64,000 nt of DNA from DSOI01 sp041394885 (GTDB lineage: Bacteria > Acidobacteriota > Terriglobia > Bryobacterales > Bryobacteraceae): the NCBI GenBank assembly GCA_041394885.1, contig JAWKHI010000020.1, positions 1 to 64,000 on the forward strand, read 5' to 3'. The position numbers and the translations under genes were made by a program. The notes below the pieces were generated by a model. That model ran no database searches, was not told where the DNA came from, and was given only the letters and a program-made list of their open reading frames with translations. Positions 42,129 to 51,178 of the stretch are shown here, piece after piece (the stretch's first letter is position 1; every line of letters starts with the position of its first letter).

Positions 42129-43820
42129 TCAGTAGGCCAGCCCATAATCGTCCTTCGCCGGGCTCACGCCCACCTGCATCACGCCCGTCCGTGGCTCGAT
42201 CCGAAGCATCTTCACCGCGCCCGCCCCCGACGGCTGTTGCCCATACGGATACTGCTGCCCCGTCACCCGTAGATGGTGCCCCTTCGCCGTCAGCGCCTGT
42301 CCCACCTCCGCCGCCAACCCCTGGGGCAGGATCAACTCGTCTCCCACCGGCTGCGGATAGTTGGACGCGTGAAAGTTTGTCGTCGTCACTGTGGCTGCCT
42401 CCACGGCCTGCTGTGGGTTCATCCCGAACTCCACCATGTTGAGGAATGCCTGCAGCATCGCTTGCGGCTGATTGTCACCGCCAGGCGTGTTCCACGCCAT
42501 GTACGGGCGTCCGTCCATCAACGCTAGAGCCGGGTTGATCGTGTGCCTGGGCCGCTTGCCCGGCTTCAGCACGTTGGCATCTCCGTCCTCCAGGCTGAAA
42601 TACGGCATGCGATTGTTCAGCACATACCCGCCGCCTTCCACCACCACCCCGCTTCCGAATGTGGAGTTCACGCTGTGGGTCACCGAAACCAGATTGCCGA
42701 ACCGGTCCGCGATGGAGAAGGAAGATGTCTCCCCGGCTTGCCCGAAAGGCGCCGCCCCCGCCCGGGCTCGCTCGCCAATCTCCTTGCGCCGCGCAGCGGC
42801 ATAACTCTTCGAGAGTAACTTCTCCACGGGAACGCTTGTGAAACGAGGATCCCCCACGTAACGGTCCCGGTCGGCGAAGGCCAGCTTCATCGCTTCCACC
42901 AAAACGTGAAGATACTCCGGTGAGTTATGTCCCATCTTCCGCAGATCCATGCTCTCCAGAATGTTCAATGCCATCAGCAGCACGATCCCTTGCGAGTTCG
43001 GTGCGGACTGGTACACGTCCAGCCCCTTGTAAGGTACTCGGATCGGCGAACCCTCTTCCGCCGCATACCCCGTCAGGTCCGCCAGCCGGATCAGTCCGCC
43101 GTGCTTTTCGTAAAACGCCGCGGTTCTCTTCGCCACCGGACCTCGATAGAATGCGTCGGCCCCGCCCCGGGCAATCTCGGTGAGCGTGCGCGCCAGATCG
43201 GCCTGCACGAACACCTCGCCCGCGTCTTGTGGCTTCCCGTCCCGCAGCAGCGTCTTCATCGACGTCGGATAAGGCGAAAGCTTCTTCACCGCCGAGGCGT
43301 GCATGCCGGCCGCCCAATGCGTCAGCGGATGGCCTTCCTTGGCTGCTTCGATGGCATCGGCCAGCAACTCCGGATATTTGCGCGTGCCGTACTTTTTTAG
43401 CGCGAGGTCGAACCCGCCCACGGCGCCCGGAACCGTGCTCGCCAGCATGCCGTGGTCGGGGATGCCGCCTTCCTTGCGGTACCGCTCCACCGTCGCCAGC
43501 GCCGGCGCAGGTCCCGTTCCGTTGATGAACACCACCCTTTTCTCGCTCGCGCTGTAGGCCAGGAGAAACATGTCGCCGCCGATTCCCGACTGGTGCTGCT
43601 CCACCACCCCGGTCATGTAGAACAGTGCCACCGCCGCATCGAAGGCGTTGCCTCCACTCTCGAGAACGCGCAGCGCCGCGCGCGCCTCCATCGGATGCTC
43701 GGCCGCCACCGCGCCGCGAGTCCCCATCACCACCGTGCGCCAGAAGGGCCGCTCAGCCGTGCCCGTCTGTGCCGCCGCGCTCAACGCCAGTATCGGTATC
43801 CAAACCGCCGCGCGGGTCAT
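42129..43820 (-). CDS. ggt: Gamma-glutamyltransferase (GGT)
   Basis: A 563-residue Ntn-hydrolase, exported by a signal peptide (RAAVWIPILALSAAAQ). GAVAAEHPMEARAALRVL, the GGNAFDAAVA and SGIGGDMFLL motifs and a C-terminal NTPGGDNQPQ region are typical. The catalytic Thr is T365 in GETSSFSIADRFGN, where most members have TTH; the two following residues are Ser-Ser here. NPQQAVEA and a GAGAVKMLRIEPRTG end close the fold. It would autocleave before T365 and act on gamma-glutamyl peptides such as glutathione in the periplasm. Confidence 0.93.
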   Translation of the reverse strand: MTRAAVWIPILALSAAAQTGTAERPFWRTVVMGTRGAVAAEHPMEARAALRVLESGGNAFDAAVALFYMTGVVEQHQSGIGGDMFLLAYSASEKRVVFINGTGPAPALATVERYRKEGGIPDHGMLASTVPGAVGGFDLALKKYGTRKYPELLADAIEAAKEGHPLTHWAAGMHASAVKKLSPYPTSMKTLLRDGKPQDAGEVFVQADLARTLTEIARGGADAFYRGPVAKRTAAFYEKHGGLIRLADLTGYAAEEGSPIRVPYKGLDVYQSAPNSQGIVLLMALNILESMDLRKMGHNSPEYLHVLVEAMKLAFADRDRYVGDPRFTSVPVEKLLSKSYAAARRKEIGERARAGAAPFGQAGETSSFSIADRFGNLVSVTHSVNSTFGSGVVVEGGGYVLNNRMPYFSLEDGDANVLKPGKRPRHTINPALALMDGRPYMAWNTPGGDNQPQAMLQAFLNMVEFGMNPQQAVEAATVTTTNFHASNYPQPVGDELILPQGLAAEVGQALTAKGHHLRVTGQQYPYGQQPSGAGAVKMLRIEPRTGVMQVGVSPAKDDYGLAY

Positions 43821-43871
43821 TGCGAACCCGGACATAGACAAGGAGAAACCCATGCGGTCAATGATACACGC

Positions 43872-45101
43872 CTACGCCGAGGCCAGCGTTTCCACTCGCA
43901 CATCTCCGTTCCGCAACACCTCGTCCCGTAGCTCTACCCCCAACCCCGGCCGCTCCGGCGCCGTCACGAAGCCGTCCACCGGATGGGGCACGTCCTTCAG
44001 GAAGTGCGGGAACAGGTCATTGTAGAGGTGGTACACGCTTTCCATGATGTAGAAGTTCGTCAGCGACGTTGCCACGTGGATCGAGGCAAACCACAGAATC
44101 GGACCGCCACCGGTGTGCGGAGACGTCGGAATCTTGTAGGTATCGGCCATGTCGGAAATCTTCTTCGCCTCGGAAATCCCGCCACACCACGTCACGTCGT
44201 ACATCACCACGTCCACCGCGCGCGCTTCGAACATCTCGCGGAAACGGAACCGCGTCGCCAGCCGCTCACTGATACAGACCGGAATCGAGGTCTCGCGCGC
44301 CAGCGCCGCGTACGCTTCCAGATTGTCCGGCAGCATCGGGTCTTCCAGATACATGATTCCGTAAGGTTCGAGCGAATGCGCGATCTGCAGAGTGCATGGC
44401 AGGTTCCACTTGCTCGACAAATCGAGCGCGATCTCCATCTCATCCCCCGCCGCCTTGCGGATCCGCTGGATCGGCTCGAGGGACCGCTTCAATTCCGACT
44501 GTGTGATGAACGTCCCCCCGTGCCGCGCGAACGCGTTCACCGGGCCCCGGTCATAGGGATACAGCTTGATCGCGCGCACGCCCCGCTGCATCAGAAACTC
44601 GGCGATCTTTTCCGGCTCGTCGTGCTCACGCATTCCGTTGATCGTCCAGCCGTTCATCGTGTTGTAGACCTGTAGCTTCTCCTGCGCCTTTCCGCCGAGC
44701 AGCCGGTATACAGGAAGCCCCGCGGCCTTGCCGAGAATGTCCCACTGCGCGATGTTGATCGCCGTCAGCATCCGGAACTCCGCGCCGCCCCACGGCTGAT
44801 ACGAAATGCGGTAGAAGATCTCCTGCCACAGGCGGTCGATGCGCGAGGCATCCTTGCCGATCAGCATCGGCGCCAATTCCCGCAATGCGCCCATGTGGGC
44901 TTCATCGGTGGGATACGATTCACCGACTCCAGTGATCCCCTGGTCGGTGTGCAGCCGAACCCATGTCCAGTTGGGCGAAACGCCCTGGATGCGAAAATCG
45001 CGGCGAAAGCGCAACGCTTCCACCTTCGTGATCTTCAACGCGCCGGCCGCCCGCGCCGCTGCGGCCGCCGCCGTTCCCAGCCACTGGCGGCGCGTCATCA
45101 T
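43872..45101 (-). CDS. Enolase-superfamily dehydratase (mandelate racemase/galactonate dehydratase type)
   Basis: A 409-residue enzyme with a Tat-like start (MMTRRQWLGTAAAAAARAAG). Metal ligands Asp (EIALDLSSKW), Glu (MYLEDPMLPD) and Glu (VCISERLATRF) and the catalytic His (SPHTGGGPILWF) match the acid-sugar dehydratase group, as do the KLYPYDRGPVNAF lysine region and GVGESYPTDEAHMGAL. Its ATG overlaps the upstream PIG-L stop (ATGA), so they are co-translated. The longer frame to 45587 is antisense or shadow. Confidence 0.92.
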   Translation of the reverse strand: MMTRRQWLGTAAAAAARAAGALKITKVEALRFRRDFRIQGVSPNWTWVRLHTDQGITGVGESYPTDEAHMGALRELAPMLIGKDASRIDRLWQEIFYRISYQPWGGAEFRMLTAINIAQWDILGKAAGLPVYRLLGGKAQEKLQVYNTMNGWTINGMREHDEPEKIAEFLMQRGVRAIKLYPYDRGPVNAFARHGGTFITQSELKRSLEPIQRIRKAAGDEMEIALDLSSKWNLPCTLQIAHSLEPYGIMYLEDPMLPDNLEAYAALARETSIPVCISERLATRFRFREMFEARAVDVVMYDVTWCGGISEAKKISDMADTYKIPTSPHTGGGPILWFASIHVATSLTNFYIMESVYHLYNDLFPHFLKDVPHPVDGFVTAPERPGLGVELRDEVLRNGDVRVETLASA

Positions 45102-45973
45102 AGCGCCACCGCGTTCTGGCGAACGTAGTCGTCCACCTTCGATACCGCCGGCCGCCGCTGGTCCATATAGTGAAAGCGCTCGGCAAACAACAGCCCATGC
45201 GGCTTGCCATATTCGCGATCGTCGTCGAGCAGAAACTGCCTCGCGTATTCGCGGTCCGCCGTCCGGTCGTCGTTGCCCAGCAGGGGCAGCCGCCTCCCTT
45301 CGCGCGCCAGCCGGGCCCGCAGTTGCGATCCGAGATTGCCGCCGCCTTGCGCGCGGCACTCGACGATCGCGTCTAACTTCTTCTCTATGTGCGGGCCTAT
45401 GTCCACCACGCGATTGTACGGCTGTCCCGGCCGCGCGTAAAAGTAGTAGCGTTCCCGCACCTCGTGTGGGCCGATGCCGGCTTCGGCGTGTTCGTGATAG
45501 TCGGTTTCGATGCCGCTCATCCACGCGGCCTCTTCCACCGCCCGGCCCGTTCGCCAATGATCCGGGTTTTCCTCTCCATGGCCCCACGGGTTGAACGAAA
45601 TCACCGTATCGGCTTTCAGGTAACGGAACAGAAAGATCATCCGGCCCCGCAGGTCAAGCGACGACACCGCGTCCATCTCGTGATTCTGATAGTAGAGGTC
45701 GTACACGTCGCGGAAGCCTAGCGCCGCGGCCATTTTCAAGTGCTCCTGCTCGTTGGCCAGGATATTCTTCGCCGCCGATTGTCCGCCGCGCTTCTCATCG
45801 TTGGAAGTTCGCACCAGATAGCCTGTGTATCCTTCCGCCATCAGCTTCGCGCACAACCCCGCCGCGTAGTAAGGCACATCGTCCAGATGCGCATGGACCG
45901 CCACGAACACCTTGCCCCTGTGCGGACCTCCGGGCTCGTCTCGCAGGACCACAATCTCGTTCGATTCCGCCAT
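45098..45973 (-). CDS. PIG-L family deacetylase, cytoplasmic paralog
   Basis: A 291-residue metal-dependent N-deacetylase. The zinc motif A-H-x-D-D is AHLDDVPYY; LVRTSNDEKRGG, NPWGHGEENPDHWRTG (His-rich metal region) and YNRVVDIGPHIEKKLDAI follow the family. It lacks a signal peptide, unlike its neighbour. The ATG at 45973 has AGGAG 9 nt before it; the ATG at 45982 overlapping the previous stop is possible. It is about 60% similar in layout to the gene upstream, suggesting duplication. Substrates are N-acetyl sugars or derivatives. Confidence 0.9.
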   Translation of the reverse strand: MAESNEIVVLRDEPGGPHRGKVFVAVHAHLDDVPYYAAGLCAKLMAEGYTGYLVRTSNDEKRGGQSAAKNILANEQEHLKMAAALGFRDVYDLYYQNHEMDAVSSLDLRGRMIFLFRYLKADTVISFNPWGHGEENPDHWRTGRAVEEAAWMSGIETDYHEHAEAGIGPHEVRERYYFYARPGQPYNRVVDIGPHIEKKLDAIVECRAQGGGNLGSQLRARLAREGRRLPLLGNDDRTADREYARQFLLDDDREYGKPHGLLFAERFHYMDQRRPAVSKVDDYVRQNAVAL

Positions 45974-45978
45974 CGCCG

Positions 45979-47043
45979 TCATCTCCTCACCGCGTTGCGA
46001 TCCACCCATGCCCGGATGTTCGCACCGTAGTCGGCCGGCGGCCCGATGTATCGAAACGCCTCCGCGTACCCGAGCCCGAATCGCGCACCCAGCAGTTTCC
46101 AGTCCTCCATCAGGAAGTGCTTCACATAGGCGGCGTCGGCCGAATCGTTCGTGTCGCCGAGAAGCGGCAGACGCCTCCCCTGCTTCGCCAGTTCCTCGCG
46201 GAGCCGCGATCCCGCGCTTCCCGCCGGACCCTTTCCGCGATTCGCCACGTTCCCCCGGACCTTCGTATCGATATACGGGCCGATGTCGACCACCCGGTTC
46301 ACCAGATTGTGCCCCTGTGGCGATCTCGCGTGATAGTACTTCTCGCGGATGCGCGCCGGCTTCAATCCTGCCCGGTAGTGCTCGACATAGTCCTTGGAAG
46401 CCCCGGCCATCCAGCAGGCGGCCTCCGTCGCGCGCGCCGCAACCAAATGATCCGGATTCTCCTCGTAGTGGTTGTAGGGGTCCATCGTGATGATCGTGTT
46501 CACCTGCAGGGCGCGGAACAGAAAGATCAGCCGGGCGCGAATCTCTATCTCCGCGCAGTCGTCCATGCGATGGTTCCGGTAGTAGAACGAGATCGCCTTC
46601 TTGCATCCCAGCGCGCGCGCCACTTCTTCGTTGTCCGTCTCGTTCTGAGCCACACCGTACCCCAGCGTACGGCCGGCGGCTTCGTCGTTCGAGATGCGAA
46701 TCAAGTAGGCCGTGTAGCCCTCATCGACGAGCTTGGCGACAAGCCCCCCGGCATAGAGCGGGATGTCGTCCGAGTGCGCCTGCACCGCTGCGAGCACTTT
46801 CCCTTGATGCGGCCTGCCCGCCTGCGCCCGCTCGACGGTCAGATCGTCGCTGTAGCTGTAGTAGTCCGGGGTGGTGAAAGGACTGTACCCGGAACTCGGG
46901 TTCGCGAAAGCGGTGGGCCGCAGAGGCTCGGGTAGTTTCGCGGCCTTCGCGGGGGTTGCCTGCGCTGCCGCGAGAGGCGCAGCGGCAGCGGCGGACGTGG
47001 ATAGGGATGTGCCCAGGAACCTGCGTCGCTTCATGACAGCCAT
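45979..47043 (-). CDS. Tat-exported PIG-L family deacetylase
   Basis: A 354-residue protein with a twin-arginine signal (MKRRRFLGTSLSTSAAAAAP) and a linker rich in Pro/Tyr (YSPFTTPDYYSYSDD). The catalytic domain has AHSDDIPLYAGGLVAKL, LIRISNDEAAGR, NHYEENPDHLVAARATEA and VVDIGPYIDTKV. It is the first gene of the minus-strand run and lies 104 bp from the divergent receptor 2, so transcription probably starts there. It would act outside the cytoplasm on N-acetylated compounds, paired with the cytoplasmic copy. Confidence 0.9.
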   Translation of the reverse strand: MAVMKRRRFLGTSLSTSAAAAAPLAAAQATPAKAAKLPEPLRPTAFANPSSGYSPFTTPDYYSYSDDLTVERAQAGRPHQGKVLAAVQAHSDDIPLYAGGLVAKLVDEGYTAYLIRISNDEAAGRTLGYGVAQNETDNEEVARALGCKKAISFYYRNHRMDDCAEIEIRARLIFLFRALQVNTIITMDPYNHYEENPDHLVAARATEAACWMAGASKDYVEHYRAGLKPARIREKYYHARSPQGHNLVNRVVDIGPYIDTKVRGNVANRGKGPAGSAGSRLREELAKQGRRLPLLGDTNDSADAAYVKHFLMEDWKLLGARFGLGYAEAFRYIGPPADYGANIRAWVDRNAVRR

Positions 47044-47147
47044 GCAGTATATAACGCCGCCAAGGCCGTTGGTTGATCGAATTTATTCTGTGAAGATCGA
47101 TACATTTTCGTGTGATATCGTTCCTGGCAGAGTTTCAGGAGTCTGCC

Positions 47148-50100
47148 ATGAGAACGATCCTCGTCAGCTTGTTTGCCGCGCTCGCGGCCCTTTCGCCCGT
47201 GTTGGCCCAGACCGACCGCGGCATCATCACCGGAACCGTAACCGACTCGACTGGGGCGTCAGTTCCCCAGTGCCGGATCGCGGCCACCAACAACGCCACT
47301 GGCGTGGCCTTCGCTACCGAAAGCACCGGCACCGGTGACTATACGATTCCCAACCTCCCCACCGGGACCTACACCGTCCGCGTGGAGCAGCAAGGCTTCA
47401 AGGCCGCGGTTCGCAGCGACGTCATCGTCAGCGCCGGTAGTTCGGTCACCATCAACGCCCAATTGGAAGTGGGCGCGGTAACCGAATCCGTCCAGGTGGC
47501 GGCGACGCTCGAACTGCTCCAAGCCTCCACCGCGAAGGTCTCCACCGCTGTCTCTAACAAGATGGTGGACGAACTTCCTCTCGTGGTCGGCGGCGCCATG
47601 CGCGGGGCGTTCGACCTCGCCCTCATTACGCCGCAGGCCAATCAGCCCGGCGACGACACCTTTAACGTCGGCGGCGGCCAAGCCGGTGGCTATGGCGCCA
47701 CGCTCGACGGCGTGACCGTGCTTACCGGAAGATTCAACTCCGTGCAATGGGCCAACGTCAACACGCCTTCCGTGGACGCCATCACCGAGTTCGCCGTTGA
47801 GACCAACGGCTTCAAGGCCGAGTTCGGACGGGGGCAGGGTGGCATGATCACCTTCTCGTCCAAGTCCGGCACCAATGAGCTCCACGGTACCGCCTACGAG
47901 TTCTTGCGTAACGATGCGCTCGACTCCCGGCGCTTCTTCGAAGACCAAAAGGGTAAGTACAAACAGCATGATTTTGGTTGGAGCGCCGGTGGTCCCGTCT
48001 TCATCCCGAAACTGTACGACGGCCGCAACAAGAGCTTCTTTTTCACATCCGGCGAATGGTTCCGCAACCGCGTCGGCGCGGGATCCGGACGATTCTCGGT
48101 GCCGACGCCTGAGATGTACAACGGCGACTTCAGTAACTGGGTGGACGGCAATGCCCGCCCGCTGAGCATCTACGACCCGTCGACCACGCGCCAGAACCCC
48201 AATGGCGCGGGCTTCATTCGCACGCCCTTCGCCGGCAATCAGGTGCCCACGTCACGATTCGCCACCATTTCGCGCAACTACATCGGGCTGGTGAAAGACG
48301 TCGTCAAGCCGAACAATGGCGCTGCGCCCGGCACCAGCGACTATGTGCGCAATAACTACATCAACAGCACGGGAACTCGTCTTGACCCATGGACCAAGTT
48401 CAGCGTCAAGGGCGACCATAACTTCGGAATCAACGACCGTGTGAGTTTTCTCTATAACTACGGCTTCCATGGCGGCCTCGCCGGCCCGGACGGCTTCCCC
48501 GGCCTTCCGTATCCGGTGAACGATCAGCGCGTCGACGACCAGAAAAGCCATGTCTATCGCGCCACCTACGACAAAGTGGTCACCCCGACCACGGTGAACC
48601 ACATGTTCTTCGGCATCAACTTCTGGAAGGAGCGGCACGACGCGCAGACCCTCGATGGAGGCTGGGAATCCAAGGGTGTTTGCGTCAAGGGCGCCTGGGA
48701 CTGCAACCGGAACCTTTTGATCGTCGAGTCGTCGGACTACAGCACGTGGGTCGCCCGCGCCTATGACGGATCCGAAAACCTGGTGTTCAGCTTCGGTGAC
48801 GACATTACGATGACCCGCGGTAAACACACCTTCAAGGCCGGCTACCTCTGGGAGCGCATCCACTATAACGGATTCGGTCAGCAGACCATCGGCGGGTTGA
48901 TCCGCGGCGATCGCCGATCGACGAGCATCCCGAACGACAACAACCTGAGCACTGGTGGCGGTAACGGCTTCGCGTCGTTTCTGTTGGGCCAGGGCTTCAC
49001 GGGTGGCACTGAGAATGACCGCTTCGTGGGCCAGCAGTGGCGCAGCCACGGCTTCTACGTCCAGGATGATTTCAAAGTGTCGTCCAAGCTGACCATGAAC
49101 TACGGAGTCCGATATGAGTTCACTCTGCCCCCGGTCGAGCAGACCGACAAATGGAGCGACCTCGATCCGAAGCTCGCTAACGCGCGCGCCGAAGGCCTTC
49201 CGGGTGCGCTGCGGTTCGCGGGCTTTGGCCCCGGCCGCGAAGGCAAGCGCGCCATCGCCGACGGCTGGTTCGGCGGCATTGGGCCGCGAGTCGGCCTGGC
49301 CTACGCGATGGACGACAAAACGGTCCTCCGGGCGAGCCTGGGCCGTAGCTTCGGCGTGGCGAAGACCATCACTGGCAGCGCTCACTTCGAAGGTTCGACG
49401 CTGGTGTTCTCGGCGTCCAGTCTCGACAATGGTGTGACGCCGATCTTCAACATCGACCAAGGGCTTCCGCCTTACACCAAGCCGCCGGTGATCGATCCGA
49501 CGTTCTCCAACGGCGCAAGCCCGGCCTATTGGGACGGAGAAGCCGTGCGTCTGCCGGAGAACTATCAATGGTCGCTTTCGATGCAGCGGCAGATTTCGAG
49601 CACGATGGTTTTCGACGCCACCTACAATGCGACCATCGGCGCGCATTTGGTGGCCGGTCTGAAGCGCTACAACCAACTGCCGTTCAGCGTCCTGCAGCAA
49701 TACGGACGCTCGCTGCTCACTAGCGGAATCGACTCGGCCGCGGCCCGCAACGCGGGGCTGAGCCGCCCTTACCAGGACATCAACTGCCAGTTCAGCGCCA
49801 CCTGTGCCCAGGTGAGCGTGGCGCAGGCACTACGGCCGTTCCCGCAGTTCCGCGACATCAACACGTCGTCGGGAGCGGGCGACAAGAGCGGCCACTCGAG
49901 CTATCACGCCATGGTTCTCAAACTCGACAAGCGCTATGCCCACGGCGTCACGATGCAAGGATCGTACGTGTTCTCGAAGCTGATCACCGACGCCGACGGA
50001 TATAACCCCGACAACGGAACGCTTGACCATTACAACCGGCGGCTCGAAAAGTCGATCGGCGAGTTCGACCTTACGCACAATCTCAAGATGACCTACATCT

Positions 50101-50633
50101 GGGAACTGCCGTTCGGCAAGGGCCAGCGGTGGCTGACGAGCGGTCCGGCGACCTGGGTGCTGGGCGGTTGGCGCATCGCCGGGACGCATTTCTATTCGAG
50201 CGGCTACCCGCTGTCGTTAGGCAACAGCGCGGCGCTGAACTCGATTCTGTTCAACGGCCGCAGCGCGGCTACGGTGTCGACCTACGACGGCTGGATCGCG
50301 CAGAACTCGAATCCGAACTGGAAAGGGGCGGACCGGTTCTTCCAACCGGCATCGTTCTTCGGCGCGCAGCCGAACGACCGGGCGGGCAACGTGACGCGTC
50401 ATAACCCGAAGGCGCGGCAGCCGTGGAACCTGAGCGAGAACTACTCGCTGGCGAAGAGCTTCCCGATCCGGGAAAGCGTGCGGGTGGACCTGCGTTGGGA
50501 GATGTTCAACATGTTCAACCGGTTCCGTCCGTCTCCGGGATCGACGAACGTGCAGGACCCGAACTTCGGCCGTGTGCAGGGCCAGCTCAACGAGCCCCGC
50601 CGCATGCAGCTCGGATTGAAGCTGTATTTTTAA
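47148..50633 (+). CDS. TonB-dependent receptor, Oar-like, with carboxypeptidase-regulatory domain (receptor 2)
   Basis: A 1161-residue outer-membrane receptor. Signal (LVSLFAALAALSPVLAQ), CarboxypepD_reg domain (GIITGTVTDSTGASVPQCR to GFKAAVRSD), plug (MVDELPLVVGGAMRGAFDLAL, GGYGATLDGVTVL, GFKAEFGRGQGGMITFSSKSG) and barrel with a C-terminal QLGLKLYF aromatic end. The ATG at 47148 has AGGAG (47137-47141) 6 nt upstream. It is divergent from the PIG-L/dehydratase operon, suggesting it imports their substrate. Base composition shifts along this gene from C-rich to G-rich on the + strand. Confidence 0.93.
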   Translation: MRTILVSLFAALAALSPVLAQTDRGIITGTVTDSTGASVPQCRIAATNNATGVAFATESTGTGDYTIPNLPTGTYTVRVEQQGFKAAVRSDVIVSAGSSVTINAQLEVGAVTESVQVAATLELLQASTAKVSTAVSNKMVDELPLVVGGAMRGAFDLALITPQANQPGDDTFNVGGGQAGGYGATLDGVTVLTGRFNSVQWANVNTPSVDAITEFAVETNGFKAEFGRGQGGMITFSSKSGTNELHGTAYEFLRNDALDSRRFFEDQKGKYKQHDFGWSAGGPVFIPKLYDGRNKSFFFTSGEWFRNRVGAGSGRFSVPTPEMYNGDFSNWVDGNARPLSIYDPSTTRQNPNGAGFIRTPFAGNQVPTSRFATISRNYIGLVKDVVKPNNGAAPGTSDYVRNNYINSTGTRLDPWTKFSVKGDHNFGINDRVSFLYNYGFHGGLAGPDGFPGLPYPVNDQRVDDQKSHVYRATYDKVVTPTTVNHMFFGINFWKERHDAQTLDGGWESKGVCVKGAWDCNRNLLIVESSDYSTWVARAYDGSENLVFSFGDDITMTRGKHTFKAGYLWERIHYNGFGQQTIGGLIRGDRRSTSIPNDNNLSTGGGNGFASFLLGQGFTGGTENDRFVGQQWRSHGFYVQDDFKVSSKLTMNYGVRYEFTLPPVEQTDKWSDLDPKLANARAEGLPGALRFAGFGPGREGKRAIADGWFGGIGPRVGLAYAMDDKTVLRASLGRSFGVAKTITGSAHFEGSTLVFSASSLDNGVTPIFNIDQGLPPYTKPPVIDPTFSNGASPAYWDGEAVRLPENYQWSLSMQRQISSTMVFDATYNATIGAHLVAGLKRYNQLPFSVLQQYGRSLLTSGIDSAAARNAGLSRPYQDINCQFSATCAQVSVAQALRPFPQFRDINTSSGAGDKSGHSSYHAMVLKLDKRYAHGVTMQGSYVFSKLITDADGYNPDNGTLDHYNRRLEKSIGEFDLTHNLKMTYIWELPFGKGQRWLTSGPATWVLGGWRIAGTHFYSSGYPLSLGNSAALNSILFNGRSAATVSTYDGWIAQNSNPNWKGADRFFQPASFFGAQPNDRAGNVTRHNPKARQPWNLSENYSLAKSFPIRESVRVDLRWEMFNMFNRFRPSPGSTNVQDPNFGRVQGQLNEPRRMQLGLKLYF

Positions 50634-50639
50634 ACGCCA

Positions 50640-50657
50640 GGCCCGGCGAACCGGGCC
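50640..50657 (+). terminator. GC-rich hairpin after receptor 2
   Basis: A perfect 7-bp stem GGCCCGG / CCGGGCC with tetraloop CGAA sits 6 bp after the stop codon. There is no T tract, so it may be a transcript-stabilising or Rho-assisted end rather than an intrinsic terminator. Confidence 0.45.
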
Positions 50658-50681
50658 GGGCGGCGCTACAATGAATCCTTT

Positions 50682-50725
50682 GGGCGGCGAGCCGCATCGC
50701 TAGAGTTGTGCCGGCCTCGCCGCCC
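50682..50725 (+). promoter_or_regulatory. Strong hairpin in the leader of the sulfur-transfer operon
   Basis: GGGCGGCGAG (50682-50691) pairs exactly with CTCGCCGCCC (50716-50725), and CCG/CGG extends the stem past a one-base bulge, leaving a ~17-nt loop. It ends 11 nt before the JAMM ATG, where a Shine-Dalgarno would be expected and none is seen. It may be a translational control element or an operator palindrome. Confidence 0.5.
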
Positions 50726-50736
50726 GTGCTCACTTT

Positions 50737-51159
50737 ATGATTCGAATTGAACAGCCCGCCTGGGATGTAATGGTGTCGCACGCCAAGGCGACGTTTCCGA
50801 ACGAGTGCTGCGGTGCGATGATCGGAAGCATCGACGGCGATCAGAAGACGGTGAAGGTCGCCGTGGCGATCGAGAATGCGTTCGAGGGTTCGCAGGCCGA
50901 GCGGTATGAGCTGCGTCCGGAGGATCTGCTCCAGGCCGACCGCGAGGCGCGTCGCCAGGGGATGGACCTGATCGGGATCTTCCATTCCCATCCCGACTGT
51001 GACGCATACTTTTCCGAGACGGATCTGAAGAACTCGTGTCCATGGTATTCCTTCGTGGTACTTTCTATTCAGAAGGGCGAGTTCCACCACGCTAACAGTT
51101 TTCTGCCGAATGCGGACCAAACCGCGGCGGACAAGGAAGAGTTAGTACATCCCCAATAA
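50737..51159 (+). CDS. JAMM/M67 metallopeptidase (Mec-like)
   Basis: A 140-residue zinc peptidase of the Mov34/MPN(+) type. The catalytic Glu is E23 in FPNECCGAMIG; the metal motif H-x-H-x7-S-x2-D is H83-S-H85 with S93 and D96 (HSHPDCDAYFSETD). Length fits the bacterial Mec/QbsD group, which cleaves isopeptides or tails at the C-terminal diglycine of ubiquitin-like sulfur carriers. It precedes the carrier and its activating enzyme by 19 bp and a coupled start, so its role is probably carrier processing or release of sulfur products such as cysteine. Confidence 0.92.
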   Translation: MIRIEQPAWDVMVSHAKATFPNECCGAMIGSIDGDQKTVKVAVAIENAFEGSQAERYELRPEDLLQADREARRQGMDLIGIFHSHPDCDAYFSETDLKNSCPWYSFVVLSIQKGEFHHANSFLPNADQTAADKEELVHPQ

Positions 51160-51178
51160 CCAAGAAGAGGTGAATGCA

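Noticed and set aside
47044..47147. DnaA boxes at the skew switch
   Set aside because: I looked for TTATCCACA-like words here and in the other intergenic gaps from 45 to 57 kb and found none that match well, so I call only a composition boundary, not an origin.
48252..49700. A 482-residue minus-strand open frame inside receptor 2
   Set aside because: Antisense shadow of the receptor barrel with no domain or start signal.
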